This document shows, in pieces, positions 23,240 through 37,500 of a DNA stretch of 64,000 nt. The notes beneath the pieces are model-generated. The model saw only the letters and a program-made list of their open reading frames with translations. It was not told where the DNA came from and did not search any database. Each line of letters begins with the position of its first letter. Position 1 is the first letter of the stretch. The position numbers and the translations under genes are program-made. Source of the DNA: Pseudisothecium myosuroides (lineage: Eukaryota > Streptophyta > Bryopsida > Hypnales > Lembophyllaceae); the NCBI GenBank assembly GCA_951799445.1, contig OX637294.1, positions 25,135,452 to 25,199,451 of the forward strand, written 5' to 3'.

Positions 23240-25352
23240 GGTTTTTACTATGAAGAAAAAATGGAGCATAGAAAAGGCCACCTCCCTTTGAGAAGCTATG
23301 ATCAACACTAAACAATAAATTGGTCAATAAAAAAATATTTTTTTCTATTTGCCAGGATACCATACATGAAGGTCTAATTTGGCACCTAAGTGCTAAAATT
23401 GAATTTTCACGTTAGATTCTCAAGGGTTTATGTCACCTTAGACCATTTATAAGATGATATGTGGCACTTTTTAACAAAAATGACTTAATTTTTGCCGAAT
23501 CTAACCTTCACGTAGGATAGACTGCAATTTGATTTGATTTTTTTTTTAATTTTTAATTTGCAGTTTGTTTTTCACTGTTGCTCCGAAAGTGGCATCCCTA
23601 TTGAGGCTTTGTTCTTCCCATAATGTTTGTAACCATGGCATCCATTTGAAATCACAGCTAAAAAATGGTGGAATTGAGCTATGATAAAAATGGTGGAATG
23701 AAGACAAAATGAAAACAATGGAATTTTGAATCCACAATGAAAATAATGGAATTTCAAAGTCACACAATTAAAATTGAATTCCATAGAAAAATTGTCTTTT
23801 CAATTGAGGGAGTTAAAAAGTTTTTTTGAGTGGACCAATGGAACTTTAATCCCAAATATTCTAACTTTTGTTTTGGAATTTATAATAAGTAGAATTATAA
23901 ATGAATAACCACATAATAGTAACGAAAAATTGATTATCAATAGAAATCTAATACTTTTTGGGCTCTACGGTTGTTGCAAGAAAGAATGTCCATTTTTGTT
24001 CCATTTTGGTTGTTTTTAGCCTTTTGGGGGGGAAGTACTATGAAATTAGAAAAACATTTAAAAAAAATATTAATATTATGACCAATGTATACACTTGTAA
24101 GAAGAAGGTATCCTATGAAGGAAAAGCATAAAATTTTTTCTCTAAGTAGGAGAACTAGAAAAGTGCAAAATCACCAAAAAAATAGATTCTCTGAAGTTTT
24201 AATTTGTAAAAAAATAGGAAATACAATTTTCAAAGAAACTAAAAATTGGCCATTTGGAAGGACTTCATGGGGAAGAGATTTCACTAAAAAGTTATTTTTG
24301 AAATGTGCGTGCAAGAGAACCCTATTTGCATGAACGTAGTGGACATAAAATAAAATGTTTTTAAATGTCCTTTGATAAAAATATAACTTTCTACTATAGA
24401 AATACACCATATAAATTTCAGCTCTAGATCATTAAAGTTGAGGACTCCATAGTACTAAAACCCTTTAAAATTCAAAACATGAAAAATTAATTTAATTAAT
24501 TCATAAATATAAAATGATTTTTTTTAATTTTTGAAAAATATGGAGTATGAGATATGATTATACTCCAAACAAACATCCCAATCAAATTTCAAGTTTATGC
24601 AAGTCATGCTTCAAAAGTTATTGCAAAAAAAAGTTGTGACACTCCTTCTATGACAAATAACTAGTACCACTCTTTCTTACAACAACCCTCTAATATCCAT
24701 GTAAAAATTTCCATTGCCAAAGTCTCTTTATGTAAAAACGAAGCCCTAAAACCTTCAACCAAATGTCACTAATAGCATACAAAGTAGCAATCCTCTAATG
24801 CCAAGATGGGAGTAAGAAGTCTACAATACGCATGCATTTCTCAACAATGAGAAATGGTATTTGGTCATTACTTTTGTAAAGCCCTATCTTCAAAAAAGTT
24901 TAATGTAATAGCCAAATTTTGTTTTATTTTTTGGAATGTTTTAATTACCATCCAATTACCATCCATGTTTTAAGAATCAAATTGTGTATTTTTTTGAAGT
25001 TTCAATTATCTTATTTTTAAATACACAACTCTTGGAATAATTTTTTATACATGAATTTTATGAATTGAGTATTTTTATTATTATTTTTATTTATTTCCAC
25101 TAATATTATTTTAAACGCAATTTCCAATTAGATTTCGCATGGTGCAAAACTTTGAAGGCAAGAAAAAGGAACCATAATCTACACATTCACTAGATAGCAG
25201 GTTTTGTGAGTTTTTTAAATGAAAAATGCATTGAAAATATAGAAATGAAGCATGTGGAAATAAATAGGCATGTGATAAATATAAAAACTTTAGGCATGTA
25301 TTTTTCTTTCAAAATTAAAATTGATGGATATGTTGTTTTCAATACATACACT
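23240..25352. other. AT-rich intergenic repeat DNA
   Basis: 24055-24640 is a diverged copy of the interior of the Harbinger-like element found at 35806-36536 (shared phrase CTCTAAGTAGGAGAACTAGA). Nothing else recognised; no gene. Confidence 0.5.
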
Positions 25353-26291
25353 TTAACGCCTGAAGGCTCAAGGCCTTTTTTCTGCCAAAAAACACTCAAA
25401 ACTGATATTTCTAAAGCAAGGATTAAAAAAATTTGAAAAATGTTTTTTTTGCACAACCATAGGATCTTACACCTAACTAGTATGAGAATGTGTGGGAGAA
25501 ATTTCAGAATTTTTGACCACTTGGATTGCAAGATATCTGCGTTTAAAGTGGAAAAAACAAGTATTTCAACACATTGTGGGACTAGATTTTTTGACTTTAA
25601 ACATTCTTAACTTAAAATTTTTGCACTACAGAGTTTGGAGCTTTAAATCTTCATAGTGGAAAATTGAGTTGAGAGTCTAAGGAAAAAAAAAATATTCAAA
25701 AAAACTTAATTATCATTCCTAAAACATTTATTAAGTAGAAGTAGGTACGAGATAGAAGGAAAATCTAAAATATTAATATATTTTAGATGGAATTAAAATA
25801 CACTAATCCCAATGGTGAGATTGTTCTAGCAAGTGAACTAGAGAATGAGTTTTTTTTTTTTTTTTTTAATTGCAAAAATAGCATTCAGAAATGAATCCTA
25901 CAAGTTATTTTTTTCAAGAAGATGCTCTAACTGCCCGAAAAACAAGAATGTCAATAACTTTCTCATTAAAAATCAAAATGAAATGAATCAAAGCTTTCCA
26001 GATAGAAAAAAATATAATCTACAAGAAAAAAAATATTAAAAAAAAAAATCAAATTTTTGCCAAATTTTTTTTGCTGCCCAAACTGCCCAGTTACAAAAAA
26101 AAATAACATATTTGGCCATAACTTTTGACTCCTATTTCCAAATGTGCTGAAATTTAGTGCATATGAAAGATATTTTTTGCGCCCACCTTCTATTAAAATT
26201 TCAGCGTAAAATATGGAAATCTCTAGTCACACGTACCTGCTTAAAATTTCTATATAGCCAAAAAAATGCATGCCAATCCTTTAGGGGTTAA
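25353..26291 (-). mobile_element. TTAA-flanked element, canonical copy, inverted
   Basis: Starts TTAACGCCTGAAGGCTCAAG and ends CCTTTAGGGGTTAA, about 939 bp. The interior is the reverse complement of the copies at 4925 and 12196. For example, the minus strand carries the same stretch around CAATCTCACCATTGGGATTA. The minus-strand frame at 25190-25531 is repeat-derived. Confidence 0.85.
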
Positions 26292-26293
26292 CT

Positions 26294-27540
26294 TTAATCT
26301 CTAGTGGACTATTTGTCCCCTTATAATAGTTTCCTACGAGCTCAATTCTCCACATTCTTTTTTGAGATTTTTTCTAGAATTAAAAAACTCATCATCTTCT
26401 TAGAAAGATAATTTTTTATTTCAATCAATTTTTGATAGCAAAAATAATACCACAATAATCTAGTTTTTTAGTTTTTTGGATAGTAAAGCAAAACTACAAA
26501 AAACTAGAAATAAAAATATTAAATTTTCTATAGATTATATTTTTGTCTATATAGAAAGGTTTATTTTGTTGCACGTAGATAAAGTGATGAGAAAGTTAGA
26601 GAATAGAGAGTGTCTTGTTTTCAAGCAATCAAAGTATCTTTTCCAAAAATAATATATGTGATTTGTTTTTGATTTTGAATTTTATATTTAACCCTTAAAA
26701 AAGACATTTCATGTTTGGGCTTGGTCAAACTTCATTAAATTCTATATTAAAACACACATTTCAAAATTTTGATATTTTTCAAATTTAATAATATACGTTT
26801 AAGATTTAATCTTGTTTTTCATAATTAAAAAAATCAAATTGAATGTTATATGATTTTGTAAAAAAAATTTAAAAGAAAAATCATAGAAATTATAAAATTT
26901 CTCTTAATAGTATGAAATTTTAAAGAAAAATAGAGGCAATAGTGCCAAACGTATTTATGGTATAACTGATGTACTCTTTGGACTCACACTAAGAAAAATT
27001 TGATAGAAAAGTTTCCAAAGTGGTGTATTTTGAGCTTTGAAGATGCTATCTTCAAAGTATCACAAAAATTATAATTTGAACAATTTTGAAAAAAATCCAA
27101 ATGGAGTTGATTATTGAATCTACATTTTTATAGTTAATCTTAAAAACATTTATAATCAAAACCTACATGAAAATTCAAGTTTTGGCTTTCAAAATGCCAA
27201 TGGGGCTTGCAATGTCTTTTAAATGGTAAAGAAATAGAAAGTCCATGGAGTTAAATTTGATTGTTAGAACAATCTCACCATTGAAATTAGTGTGTTTAAA
27301 TTCCATCAGCTAGTAACATTTTAGTTTTTTCCTCTATCTTATATCTATTTCTATTTTTTTTTTAATTAATGAATAAACTCACTTTTTTATTAAAAAAATT
27401 CCTAAACCCTCAACTTCATTCTTCATGGTAATTTTTTTTTTAATTCAAACTTTGTGGTGCAAAAATTTAAAATTAAAAAAGTTTGAATATTTATAATCAA
27501 GTCACACAAGGTGCAAAAAAACTTGTTTTCTTCACTTTAA
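26294..27540 (+). mobile_element. TTAA-family element, decayed and interrupted
   Basis: Begins TTAATCTCTAGTGGACTATT, a degraded form of the usual terminus. Interior matches to the canonical copies include ATAGATTATATTTTTGTCTA and GAACAATCTCACCATTG. Homology stops exactly at the element's internal TTAA (the cactTTAAacgc position of other copies), where another TTAA element begins. The remainder on the far side was not recognised. Confidence 0.6.
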
Positions 27541-30500
27541 CCCCTTAAGCACTAGATGCTCAAAATTTGAACAATAGATGAATATAAATACATCCCAAGC
27601 GCGCAAAATGAGTTCTTTCATCCATCAATTTTTTTGAAGATTCTTGAGTTAGTTCTTTGACAATTATACAATATATATATTCTAAAGACTTTGTTTTGTA
27701 AATATTCTATAATTCAAAGGATATTGATAGGTCTAGCCTTAAGAAATAACTCTTTGAATTCAAAAGATGACTCTTAAAAAACGACTTCAATAAAAAATTA
27801 AAACAAAGATCTTCAAAAATCACTATATCAAGAACTTTACATCTTTAACTTAAAGAAAAAAATTCTTGAGAAAATAATAAATATTCAATCTATAATTGAT
27901 TTTAGAAGAAAATTTCAATTTTAGATTGTCTTTCTATTTTTATAATCAAAACTCAGATGGTTGCAATCAAACAAAAATTATAATAGAAATAGTGCAAACT
28001 GCAAAGTGGATAGTATTTGCCTAGTGTTGAAAATTTTATTATATGAAAAAAGTGTTTATATCCTCATAATTGAATCTTGTGACATTTTGCACAAATCAAT
28101 TAAAATTTCAATTTTGACCAATCATAGAAAGTTTCAAATGTATTTTAAGCAAATTTTGAAGTTAAATCTTCAAAAATCATTTGAAGCAAATCTATAAAAT
28201 AGTTTTGAAGTTTTGACCGCATGCATATACACCTTCATGCTTCATATTGCATTTTTTGATGCAAAGTTCAAAAAAGTCATGGAATTTATATTTTATAATC
28301 TATTTGTATTTTGTCCCAAACTCCTAAGTGCCCAAACCTTTCTATAGGTAAGTGTGTTTTTCAACTTTTTCCTATGAAAAATGAGTATGGGCTTATAATT
28401 ATTCCCAATGAAGCAATTTTTTTTCAAAATCTAACCACGTAGATGTTTAAAGTGATTATTTATTAGTGTATATACTAGTTTTTTTGAGTGTAAAATTGCA
28501 TAGGAGTTGTGAGATTATAATAAGAGAAATATATGCATCCTATTTTTAGTATATTATCCCTCTCTACAATGTTTGAGAAAGTTGCATATAAAAGTATTTT
28601 GGGATCGAAGGTGACATGAAGAACTAGAAATTGTATTAGTATATTAAAATGAACTTTCTAAAACCTTAAGTTCAAACAAAGACTGAGCTATCAAACTCAT
28701 TATACTATCCACCTTGCAATTGTTGGGTTGCAGTTTTTTTTATAAGTAGAAATTGAAAATACCTCCAAATCAACACCTACATGTTTAAATTTTCAACAAT
28801 GAAAATCATGAAAACTTTGTTTACACTTTCTATAGGGACCAATTTCAAATCAAATGGATAACTATAATTTTTTAGATCTCAAAATCAATTAAAATTGGCA
28901 AGCTTGTTTAAATAATGGGAGTGACTCCACAAAGGCACAAGGTACCATGCACTAATGGTACATATATGCTTTTGATTGAGGACCTTTCAAAAATCAAATA
29001 TTTTTTTTTTTTTGGTTAAAAGTAAAAATCCTAATATCTCGTCTAATAGTTAATTAACCTTTAATACTACAAGTAAATTTTTTTAAACGCTCAAAGGAAT
29101 TTAATTTCCCACATACACATGAGATGATATTTTGGATCAACCATATATAAATGATTAGGAAGTTAAGGGTTAATAGAGACATTTGTTAAGTCCAAATCAA
29201 AGATTCAACTTGTGATTTTTCTTTGACCTTATAGTAGGAGTAATTGATAATTATTGAAATATATCCTACCATCTTAGACTAATTGCTCTCCTACAAAAAT
29301 TCAAATTCTTGAATGAACAAGTGTATTATTTGTGTCTAAAGTTTCTTATAAAATCATTCATAGGACACTTTTAGTCCTTAGCACCATTATAGGCTATAGG
29401 TCTAAAAACATTCAAAATATAAATTAAGAGATATAAAAGTTGGAAGTTGAATCATGATCACCTTGATGAAGCAAGGTCACTTTACTTTTTTCAATTTGTT
29501 TCTTATACCTTGAATGAACTTGAAAGTTGCATAAGAAACAAAGTAGAATATATTCATGGGTGATTGCAAGAGACACTTTTGTCCCCTTGCCCTTGAGAAT
29601 TGGTTTTTTGTTCATAACTTTTGCATTGTTTGTTCAATTGGCATGAAACTTGGAATGAAGGTAGATGCGGTAGTTTCAGACATTGAGTAATTTTTTCAAA
29701 TTTTTTCAAATTAGTTTACTATTTTTAACCTATCCCCAATTGGATGTCTACCTTGGCAGTTTTGGGGTTTTTTAGTCCTATTTTTGACCCAAAAATGCAA
29801 ATTCGAAGCCACAAATTGGACATGTTGGAGGTCTACTAACATTAGAAGGGTTGGCGATGAGTTTTTATGAAAATAGCAACATGTCGGTTGCACACATGGG
29901 GTCAAAGTGACCTTCCTTTGCGTGAAAGTTACGAAGAGGGAAAAAAAATTCTTTATGAATTTTTTGGTGCAATGCAAGCGCAGTGCTTTCTAGCAAAATG
30001 ACTTTTTTTATGGAATTTTTTTGAATTTTTTTTGAATTACTAAAAATGAAAATCTCCACAGACCCCTTTTTTGCTATTTTCTAGCGCCCAGTGGCTTTGG
30101 CAATACTTTGTAGTAGTCTGTAGTACTTCATAGTACTTAATCAACGGTTTAGATTTGCAAGCACCTTAAATTGCTGGTTCAGATTTGCCGGGGCGCTGCT
30201 AAAATGTAGTATTCATTTGGTAGTATTGCACAGTACGGTCAGTCCTATGGCCAAAAAACGCAATTTTGACGAAAAATTGTGAAGTGTTTCTTGCAACTAC
30301 CCTCATTTTAATCTTTATAAGGCAAAACATTCTAAATTTTGAAAAGAATCATTTCAATTAATCATATTGTAAAAAGTGCAATTCACATAAAATCATATTT
30401 TATGTCACTAGACACAATGAATAGAATTAAACATATTGGTCTAAAATTAAACCAAATTATGGGGAAAAAAAAAATTCTTCCATATGACCTTTTTCAAATT

Positions 30501-30556
30501 AGCTCAAATACGGTGAGGTCAAATTGCACACCTTGGTCGTTTAGGTGATAAATTAA
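27537..30556. mobile_element. TTAA-family remnant and AT-rich DNA
   Basis: Starts TTAACCCCTTAAGCACTAGA at an internal TTAA of the preceding element. About 650 bp aligns with the element starting at 21052. The rest is A/T-rich without a gene. A degraded terminus-like CCTTGGTCGTTTAGGTGATAA occurs near 30531-30551, but I cannot show that it closes this element. Confidence 0.4.
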
Positions 30557-31013
30557 TTGCAACCCTGCAAACTCGATCAAAAATTCAATTTCACATCCTT
30601 TGCTAATTCATTTTTTGACCAAAACAGGAGAAATGAAGAAATCCGTGCACAAAACTCAAAACTCAACCAAATCAAGTCGATTCGAGCTCTCGCTCATTCA
30701 CAAAGGTGACTGATCGTCGATCTCCACTTTATCCGTGAACATTCGAATTCCAGCGTTCAGCGCCAATCGATTCCTGCATTACAAATGCCAGACATACGCG
30801 AAGCCCTGATCGTTCACGCCGCAGACTGCAATCACATTGATTACTAAGAAATTTACGAAGTATAGCGTCGATCAGATCCCGGAATAGCATCTTCTTCAGG
30901 AATTCCTGAGGTCAGAGACTGTCGTCAGCATGCCCCGCAGCATGCAGTGTGAGACGTACAAGTGAACCTTTAATCCTATACTCCGTACAATTTTGTTTCT
31001 TTTTATTGTGAAT

Positions 31014-31570
31014 GTGTTGAGCCTTCACAACCACATATCAAACTAACGAAATCGCATGTTGTGAAATGGACCTGCCATCGGAATTCTCATCTTCTTTGGG
31101 TTGAAGGGCGAGCACCGCACGAATGAGTCTTGCGAGCTCTGGCGCAGCTTGTGTCCACCGCGTTCCATACCCTTTCTTCAATATAATTGCCTTGACAAAC
31201 ACACATCAGACTATCCAAATCGCACAGAGCCGCGGGAATCTACTGATCCTTGCTAGTTCAATCTTCTGCGTGTGACTCCCATATTCAAGCTTCATCACGA
31301 AGGGCGTGCACCGCAGGAGGTAGCGAGCTACTGCACCTCCTTCAGTAACCATTATTCCTCTTTCTTTTAAAGAATGTTGTTGCTTTTGATTGGGAGTGGG
31401 TTGACTTGACAATTATATTTCAAATCATCCAAATCACTTGCTGTGAAAGTGCAATCTAAATGAGCATGCTAGCCGAACTTCCATCTTCTTTGGGTGGCTC
31501 CCATCTTGAAGGAAGTGCACCGCAGGAGGTAGTCTAGCGAGCGATGGCGCGTTTTGTGTCCGTGGAGGTA
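31014..31570 (+). repeat. Three decayed repeats of the P450 promoter and first codons (unit A)
   Basis: The block (...TGACAA..., ATCCAAATCGCA, TTCTTTGGG, GCACCGCAGGAGGTAG, GCGAGCTATGGCGC) appears three times at intervals of about 200 bp. The third copy carries the real ATG at 31544. The first has CTGGCGCAGCTTGTGTCC at 31139, an old relic of the first codons with ATG changed to CTG. Confidence 0.65.
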
Positions 31571-34500
31571 TGGACCGCCGTGGCGGTGGTGTTCTTGTGC
31601 TCCATCGCGTACCAGGTGGTGACGAAGCTGTTGTGGAAAGGGCTGTGGACGCCGCTGCGGTTGGGGAGGATCATGAGGAAGCAAGGCGTGCAAGGGCCGC
31701 CGTTCCGGTTCCTGTTTGGTCAGCTGAGAGAATCCATGGCGTACCAGGACTCGTTTCCTGAGGTGGTGCCGCTTGATAGCTATGCGGATCTCTCGCCGAC
31801 TGTCACGCCGACGTACGCCCTCTTCTTTCCGAAATTCCCAGGTTGGGACTCATCCTTGGAGCAATCGAATGGAGCTGGACTCGAGTTGTGCTACTTTGGT
31901 TCTCAATTTGTGGCTTTCATGGGTGGTTGATTCGGCAAGAATATTTGCTTAGTGTCTGGTTATAATGAAGTTTGTGAAAGAGTGCTGCTAAGGTGTATGA
32001 AATCTCCAAGAGGGGGAATTAAATTGGTTGAAAATCCGGCGGACATGAGAATCCGGCAGACAAAAGAATCCGGTTTTCACTCGCTTATTGACTAGTTTCG
32101 TTTGAGTTTGTGAATTAGTTCTCCAGGGTCTTACTGTACTGGAAGAGTGTGTGAACCCTTAAAGGGTGGGAACTACATTGGTTGAGAAGCTCATAAGAGA
32201 ATCCTGCATTCAGTCGCTTACGGGGTCGCTTATCGTCTCATTTTCGTTGAAGTTTGTGAACCAATTATCCAGGGTCTTCCACAGAGTGTTGACAAGTTGT
32301 GTGAAACCTGAAACCGAGTAGGGTGGAATAAAACTGGTTGAAAAGCTTACAAAATAATGCTGAAATCATGGTTAGAGGGAAAGGAATGCCGTTTTCAACT
32401 GCTGATTTAAGAAACCTAGGGATTTTTTTTAGAGATTGAGAGAAATGGTTGACAAGCTCCTGTCGGTAGCATCAACTAGACCGGCTAGACCCTCAAATAG
32501 TCGGACTACTAGTGATGTTTACAGGGTTGAAGTTTTGTGAACAGTTTCCAGGGTTGTCCACAAAGAGTTTCGAAAAGGTGTGTGACATCTGAAAGGATGA
32601 AAGGATGGAAATTAAATTGGTTCAAAAGCTTATAGAAGAATCCTAGTTTGACAGTGGAGGGAGAAGAAGATTGTGTTTAACTGGTGATTTACGAATCCTA
32701 GAGTCTTTTCAATTCAACGATTGAAGAGAAAAATAGTTGACAAGCTCCTGCCCATAACTCCTCAAACAGTCCACTGAATTTAGACTGATTAGTGATGTGT
32801 GAAGCCCTCGATTGACGAGTTCCACAAATGTCGTCAGGTGTGAAGTACTTCCTCTACTGGTTCGGAACGAGCACTCGGCTTGTGGTGCGAGACCCGGAGA
32901 TTGCGAAGGAAGTCTTTATCACTAACCACGAGTCCTTGGGAAGGTTCCTTGACGAAAGCTTCGCTCGTATCCTTGGAAACGGGTTGCTGCTACTCGTGGG
33001 GGAGAAATGGACCATAGAGAGGCGCACAATCACCCCGTTTTTCCATCAGGACGCTCTCAAGGTACGTGCAGTTAACCCTGAACCACAAAAGCTTAGAATC
33101 ACTCAATTCCGGAAGCTTGCATAAACTGGCTGGCTATGGCGGCTGTCTAAATTGTGGATACGGCTACTCTTAAACTTCTTTTAATCTTAGCGCCTGAGGC
33201 CACATGTTATCCACTATGACACTGTTTGAATGTGTGCAAGTGTGCTTCAGTCCACGATAGTCAATTTAGGATAGTATCGCTAGATTTCGACAAAATTTTG
33301 CATCAAGATGTAAAGAAGGAAACGCAATGACTTCAATAAAATTACTGTTGAAACTCTCCAGAAAGTATATCGTACTTACAAGAGAACTAACACATAAGGT
33401 ATGAGCACCACCATAATCCCCACTGCCCACATTGCGGCACTTGCATTTGAATCAAAGATCGACACTAACACCTCGATATTGATGCCAGAAGAGGTTCACA
33501 ATGAGAACGTGAGAGAGACTAGGATAGCCTAGTGAGGATTTTTGTCATTCCTACAAATAATACTTTGAGATTTCATACCTTATTCAGACGGTGTCCAACT
33601 AATGCATGCTGAGGTATGTTGAAATCCTCTTGCCAAGAAGATCCATATAAATAATTTATGTTTATTAGCAGTAAATACACTCAGTTGCTATTTAGTGTTG
33701 ACTATATGTGCACTTACCTTAATGCAGAGTTTGCCAGAATTGTTAGTCTCAACCAAATTCTTGACATGAACCCTCAAAATATACAAAATGAGAGTAAGAA
33801 ACAGAAAACCGTCGATGGCAGATGAGTAGGATATTCTAAAATGTAATGTTTGAGAAGGTCACAATAACCAAGAGGTTTGGATGTATGTTTGCAGGGCATG
33901 GTGGCAACTATGGTGGAAGGGTCGGCATCGGAGATTCACAAGTGGGAGCAGATAGTAGCGCAAGCAGGAGGCTCAGTAGAAATCGATGTGGAATCTGATG
34001 TGCGCAAGCTTTCGGGAAGAGTGTTGTCACTGACAGTGTTTGGCGGGGAGTATGAGATAGGTGTGCAGGTGTACGAGATGCAAACGGAGCTGGCAGCGCA
34101 ATTCTTTGACTTGTTCAAAGAACTAGGATTTTGGCTCATTCCGCACTACAGGTACACACAATGGACAATAAATCTTTGGCAGATTTCATGCAAGTTGTAT
34201 ATACCTGAAGTGAAAGATCTTTGGTATGATTTTGCAGAAGAGTATGTGTTTAAGTTTTTTTCTATTTTTCTAGAGATACCTCATTATGCTTGTGGAGTCT
34301 AGTAGCTCTAAGTCTCCAATTGAAGTACAACATTAAGCCACCACCTCAAAATGATCTTCACGTGCACCTCCTAATTGGTTCTTGCCCAGTTGCCACTAAT
34401 CCAAGTAGCGTCAAAGTAATTATGTGAGCACAGGGACTACTATAGTACCTTTTTAATTTCCGCAAAAATTAATTGTTTTTGAAGGAATTTGTAATTTCAA

Positions 34501-37500
34501 GAAATTATATTGATAATTGCGAAAAAAATTGAAAATTGTCACCACTTATTGCCCACATCCAATTAATTTAGATCATTTTGAATACACTTTTAGTGAACCT
34601 AATCACAAATTATGGTATGAAAACAGATTTAACTTGATTTTCTTACATCTACTAAAATGAAAAAAAGTTTTATTTGATCCCTCATATAGTTTTTGAATAA
34701 TGAAACCACATATACATGTAGCCAAAGGTTAACTTGAAGTGTCATTACCTATACTGTTGAGCCTTTACAATAGCGATAATCAATGTAAATGATTACTTGG
34801 AGAAAATACTAGTAATATAGTAGACTAGATGGAAATGATTATATGGAGAGGATACCAATAGTAGATGGTAGCACACGTATACTACCAACTATATGGTACT
34901 TAGTAGCATATTGTATTGGATACTTGTACAATTGCCTAGTATATTATTAATTCAACATTTTGGATGATGAAATATGTTGAAACCCCTTTTTAAATGCCAA
35001 AGTTGAGAAGTTAAATTCTATTAAATATTCGGCAAAGGTTGCCAAAATTGAAAAGGTACTACAATATCTTTGTTTTTACTAATTCTTGTTGGCAATTCAA
35101 AGAAGATTTAAGACCATTTAGCCTATACTTTTTTAGAAACATGATGCGTAAAGAACAATAATTTTGGTCTTGTACTATAGGCAAGCGTTAAAAGTCAATT
35201 GAGGGTAGTTATGTTAGTCATGCTCATAAATACTCTACAAATTCTCATAGAGTTGAATATCCGTTTTACCAAATTGACCCTCGGCTTCCATGTATATGAA
35301 AGTGTCCATTCTTGATAGTTATCAATGGAGGTTAGTTATTTTTCAATGTCGCAATTAGAGAAAAGGTGTAATCACCTACGCAAGTTTTACACATTACATT
35401 CAGGGCATCTTCAGGGGATTTTATTTGGTGTGAGGATGCTATCTATGAAAGTAGTAGAGTTGGTGAGCCATTTTTCTTTACAATTGTTGATTAAAAAACT
35501 TTTCTTGGTGAGGTGGAATTGTGAATCAATAAGTGAAAACACCTTTCTTTTCACTCTACCTACTAAAATAAAACTCTTCCATAAACTTTGTAACTAATTT
35601 TCCTTCACTTGATTGTTTGGGATTCTTTCACCAAATATCCACACTCTTTGTACAACTTGATCATGCCTATGTAAATGATCAATTATCACCACCTTGATTT
35701 GGGTGGTTGCTTGATCATTGCGGATTGTTCTAGAGTAATTTTAGTTCAATGTACACAAATTTTGGTTCGTATGGTCTAAATATAGACAATAAGTTGTCGT
35801 CCTAAGGGTGATTGCACGAAACACCTGTACTATGTGTTGCATTTTGCAATAGTACTCATGATTTTTTCTGGAGAACTTTGAAACTAGAAATCAATTTTTA
35901 AAAAAATAAAAAAATATGGCCAATGTATGCACCTTTAAGATGACGGTAACCACCAAAGGAAATTTATTAAAAAATTCTCTAAGTAGGAGAACTAGAAAAG
36001 TGCCAAATCTTAAGAAAATACATACTTTGATGTTTTAATTAGTAGAAAATAGGAAAAAACTTAAATAAAAAAAATAAAAATTGGCCATTTGTGGCAACTC
36101 TATGGAGATGGTCATTCACCAAAAAAAACACCAAAATAATTTTTTGCATGCTTCAAAATGCTAGTAGAAAGGGACTCAATTTGTGGACTTCTACACCACA
36201 CAAAATTAAGTATTTTTAGAATTCCTTTGGACAATAGCTACAAGTCTACTAGAAGACGATCTCAACCAAATTTCAGCTCCAAATTCGTTTTTATGGGTAC
36301 TAAATAGTACTAAAAACCTCCAAATTGGCATTTGTGACATAATATCAGGGGCTATTATTAAATAGTAAAACATTTTTAAAAATTTCCAAAAAAATAGACA
36401 AGGTGTATAATAGTCATCAGTATCTTGTCTATGAATTTTGAGTCATTTTGAGTCAAAACTCAAGAATTATAGCCAAAAAACTAATCAACATGAGACGTGT
36501 GACAGAAAATAGTACAAGTGTTTCATGCAATCACCCCTAAGCAGTTATGAGAGGATTACTTACATATGATGAATCCATGGCCGCAAGAAGAGTTGGTGAA
36601 GAATGTGAGTGCAAATTGTGTCCAAATTCAAAATCTGCACCTTCAAAGGGAACCCAAGGTTTTGGTGATGCTAGCTACTTAAATGCCAAGAATTAGTGAT
36701 CCATTTTTCTTTACAATTATTGATCAAACCCTTCCTTGACAAGCTGGGATTTTGACTCAATAATTAAATATAACCTTATTTAATAAGCTTTTCAATTGAT
36801 TTTCCTTCATTTTGTCGTTGGGGTTTTCCTCATAACATATCATCAACACTATTTGTAGGAAGAAGGTAATTTGGTCTACAAAAACTTCAACTACACAAGA
36901 CAAGAAGTGAAGAAACCCTCTATTTGTGCAGACAGACTTTGACAAAGAACAACTTTGACGAAAAACCACATGTTGGGTCTTGTTGGCAATTAAAAGAAGA
37001 TAACTTGAGTTTTTGGTGGTGTTGTCTATGTAAATGGTAAAATTGGTAAATTGTTTTCAAAACAAAAAACTTCCTTGGTTTGGTGGAATTTTGATTCAGT
37101 AATTGAATACAACATTCTTTCATAGGCTCTCTAATCAATTTTTCTTTGTTTTTTCTTTCTGAATTCACTCACCACATATTAGCCATCATTATAGAAGGTA
37201 GGTAATTGGTCTTCAAAAACATCCACTCTACTCACAAGAAAGCAACTATTTTAGTTTGAATCCCTCCATTTGTGCAGACACATTCCGACAAAGAAGCATA
37301 GGCACATGCACCACATGGAGAACCAGCTCGACACTCTCCTCTACGACATGATCACTAAACGGCGAGAAGCCGTGCACAATGGGAAAGTGAATTCCTACGG
37401 AGAGGATTTGTTGGGGTACATGCTCACAGCGGCAAGCGATAGATGGCAAGAAAGCAGTGTGGAATTTAACCTAGCCTCGGTGATGAACAACTGCAAGCTT

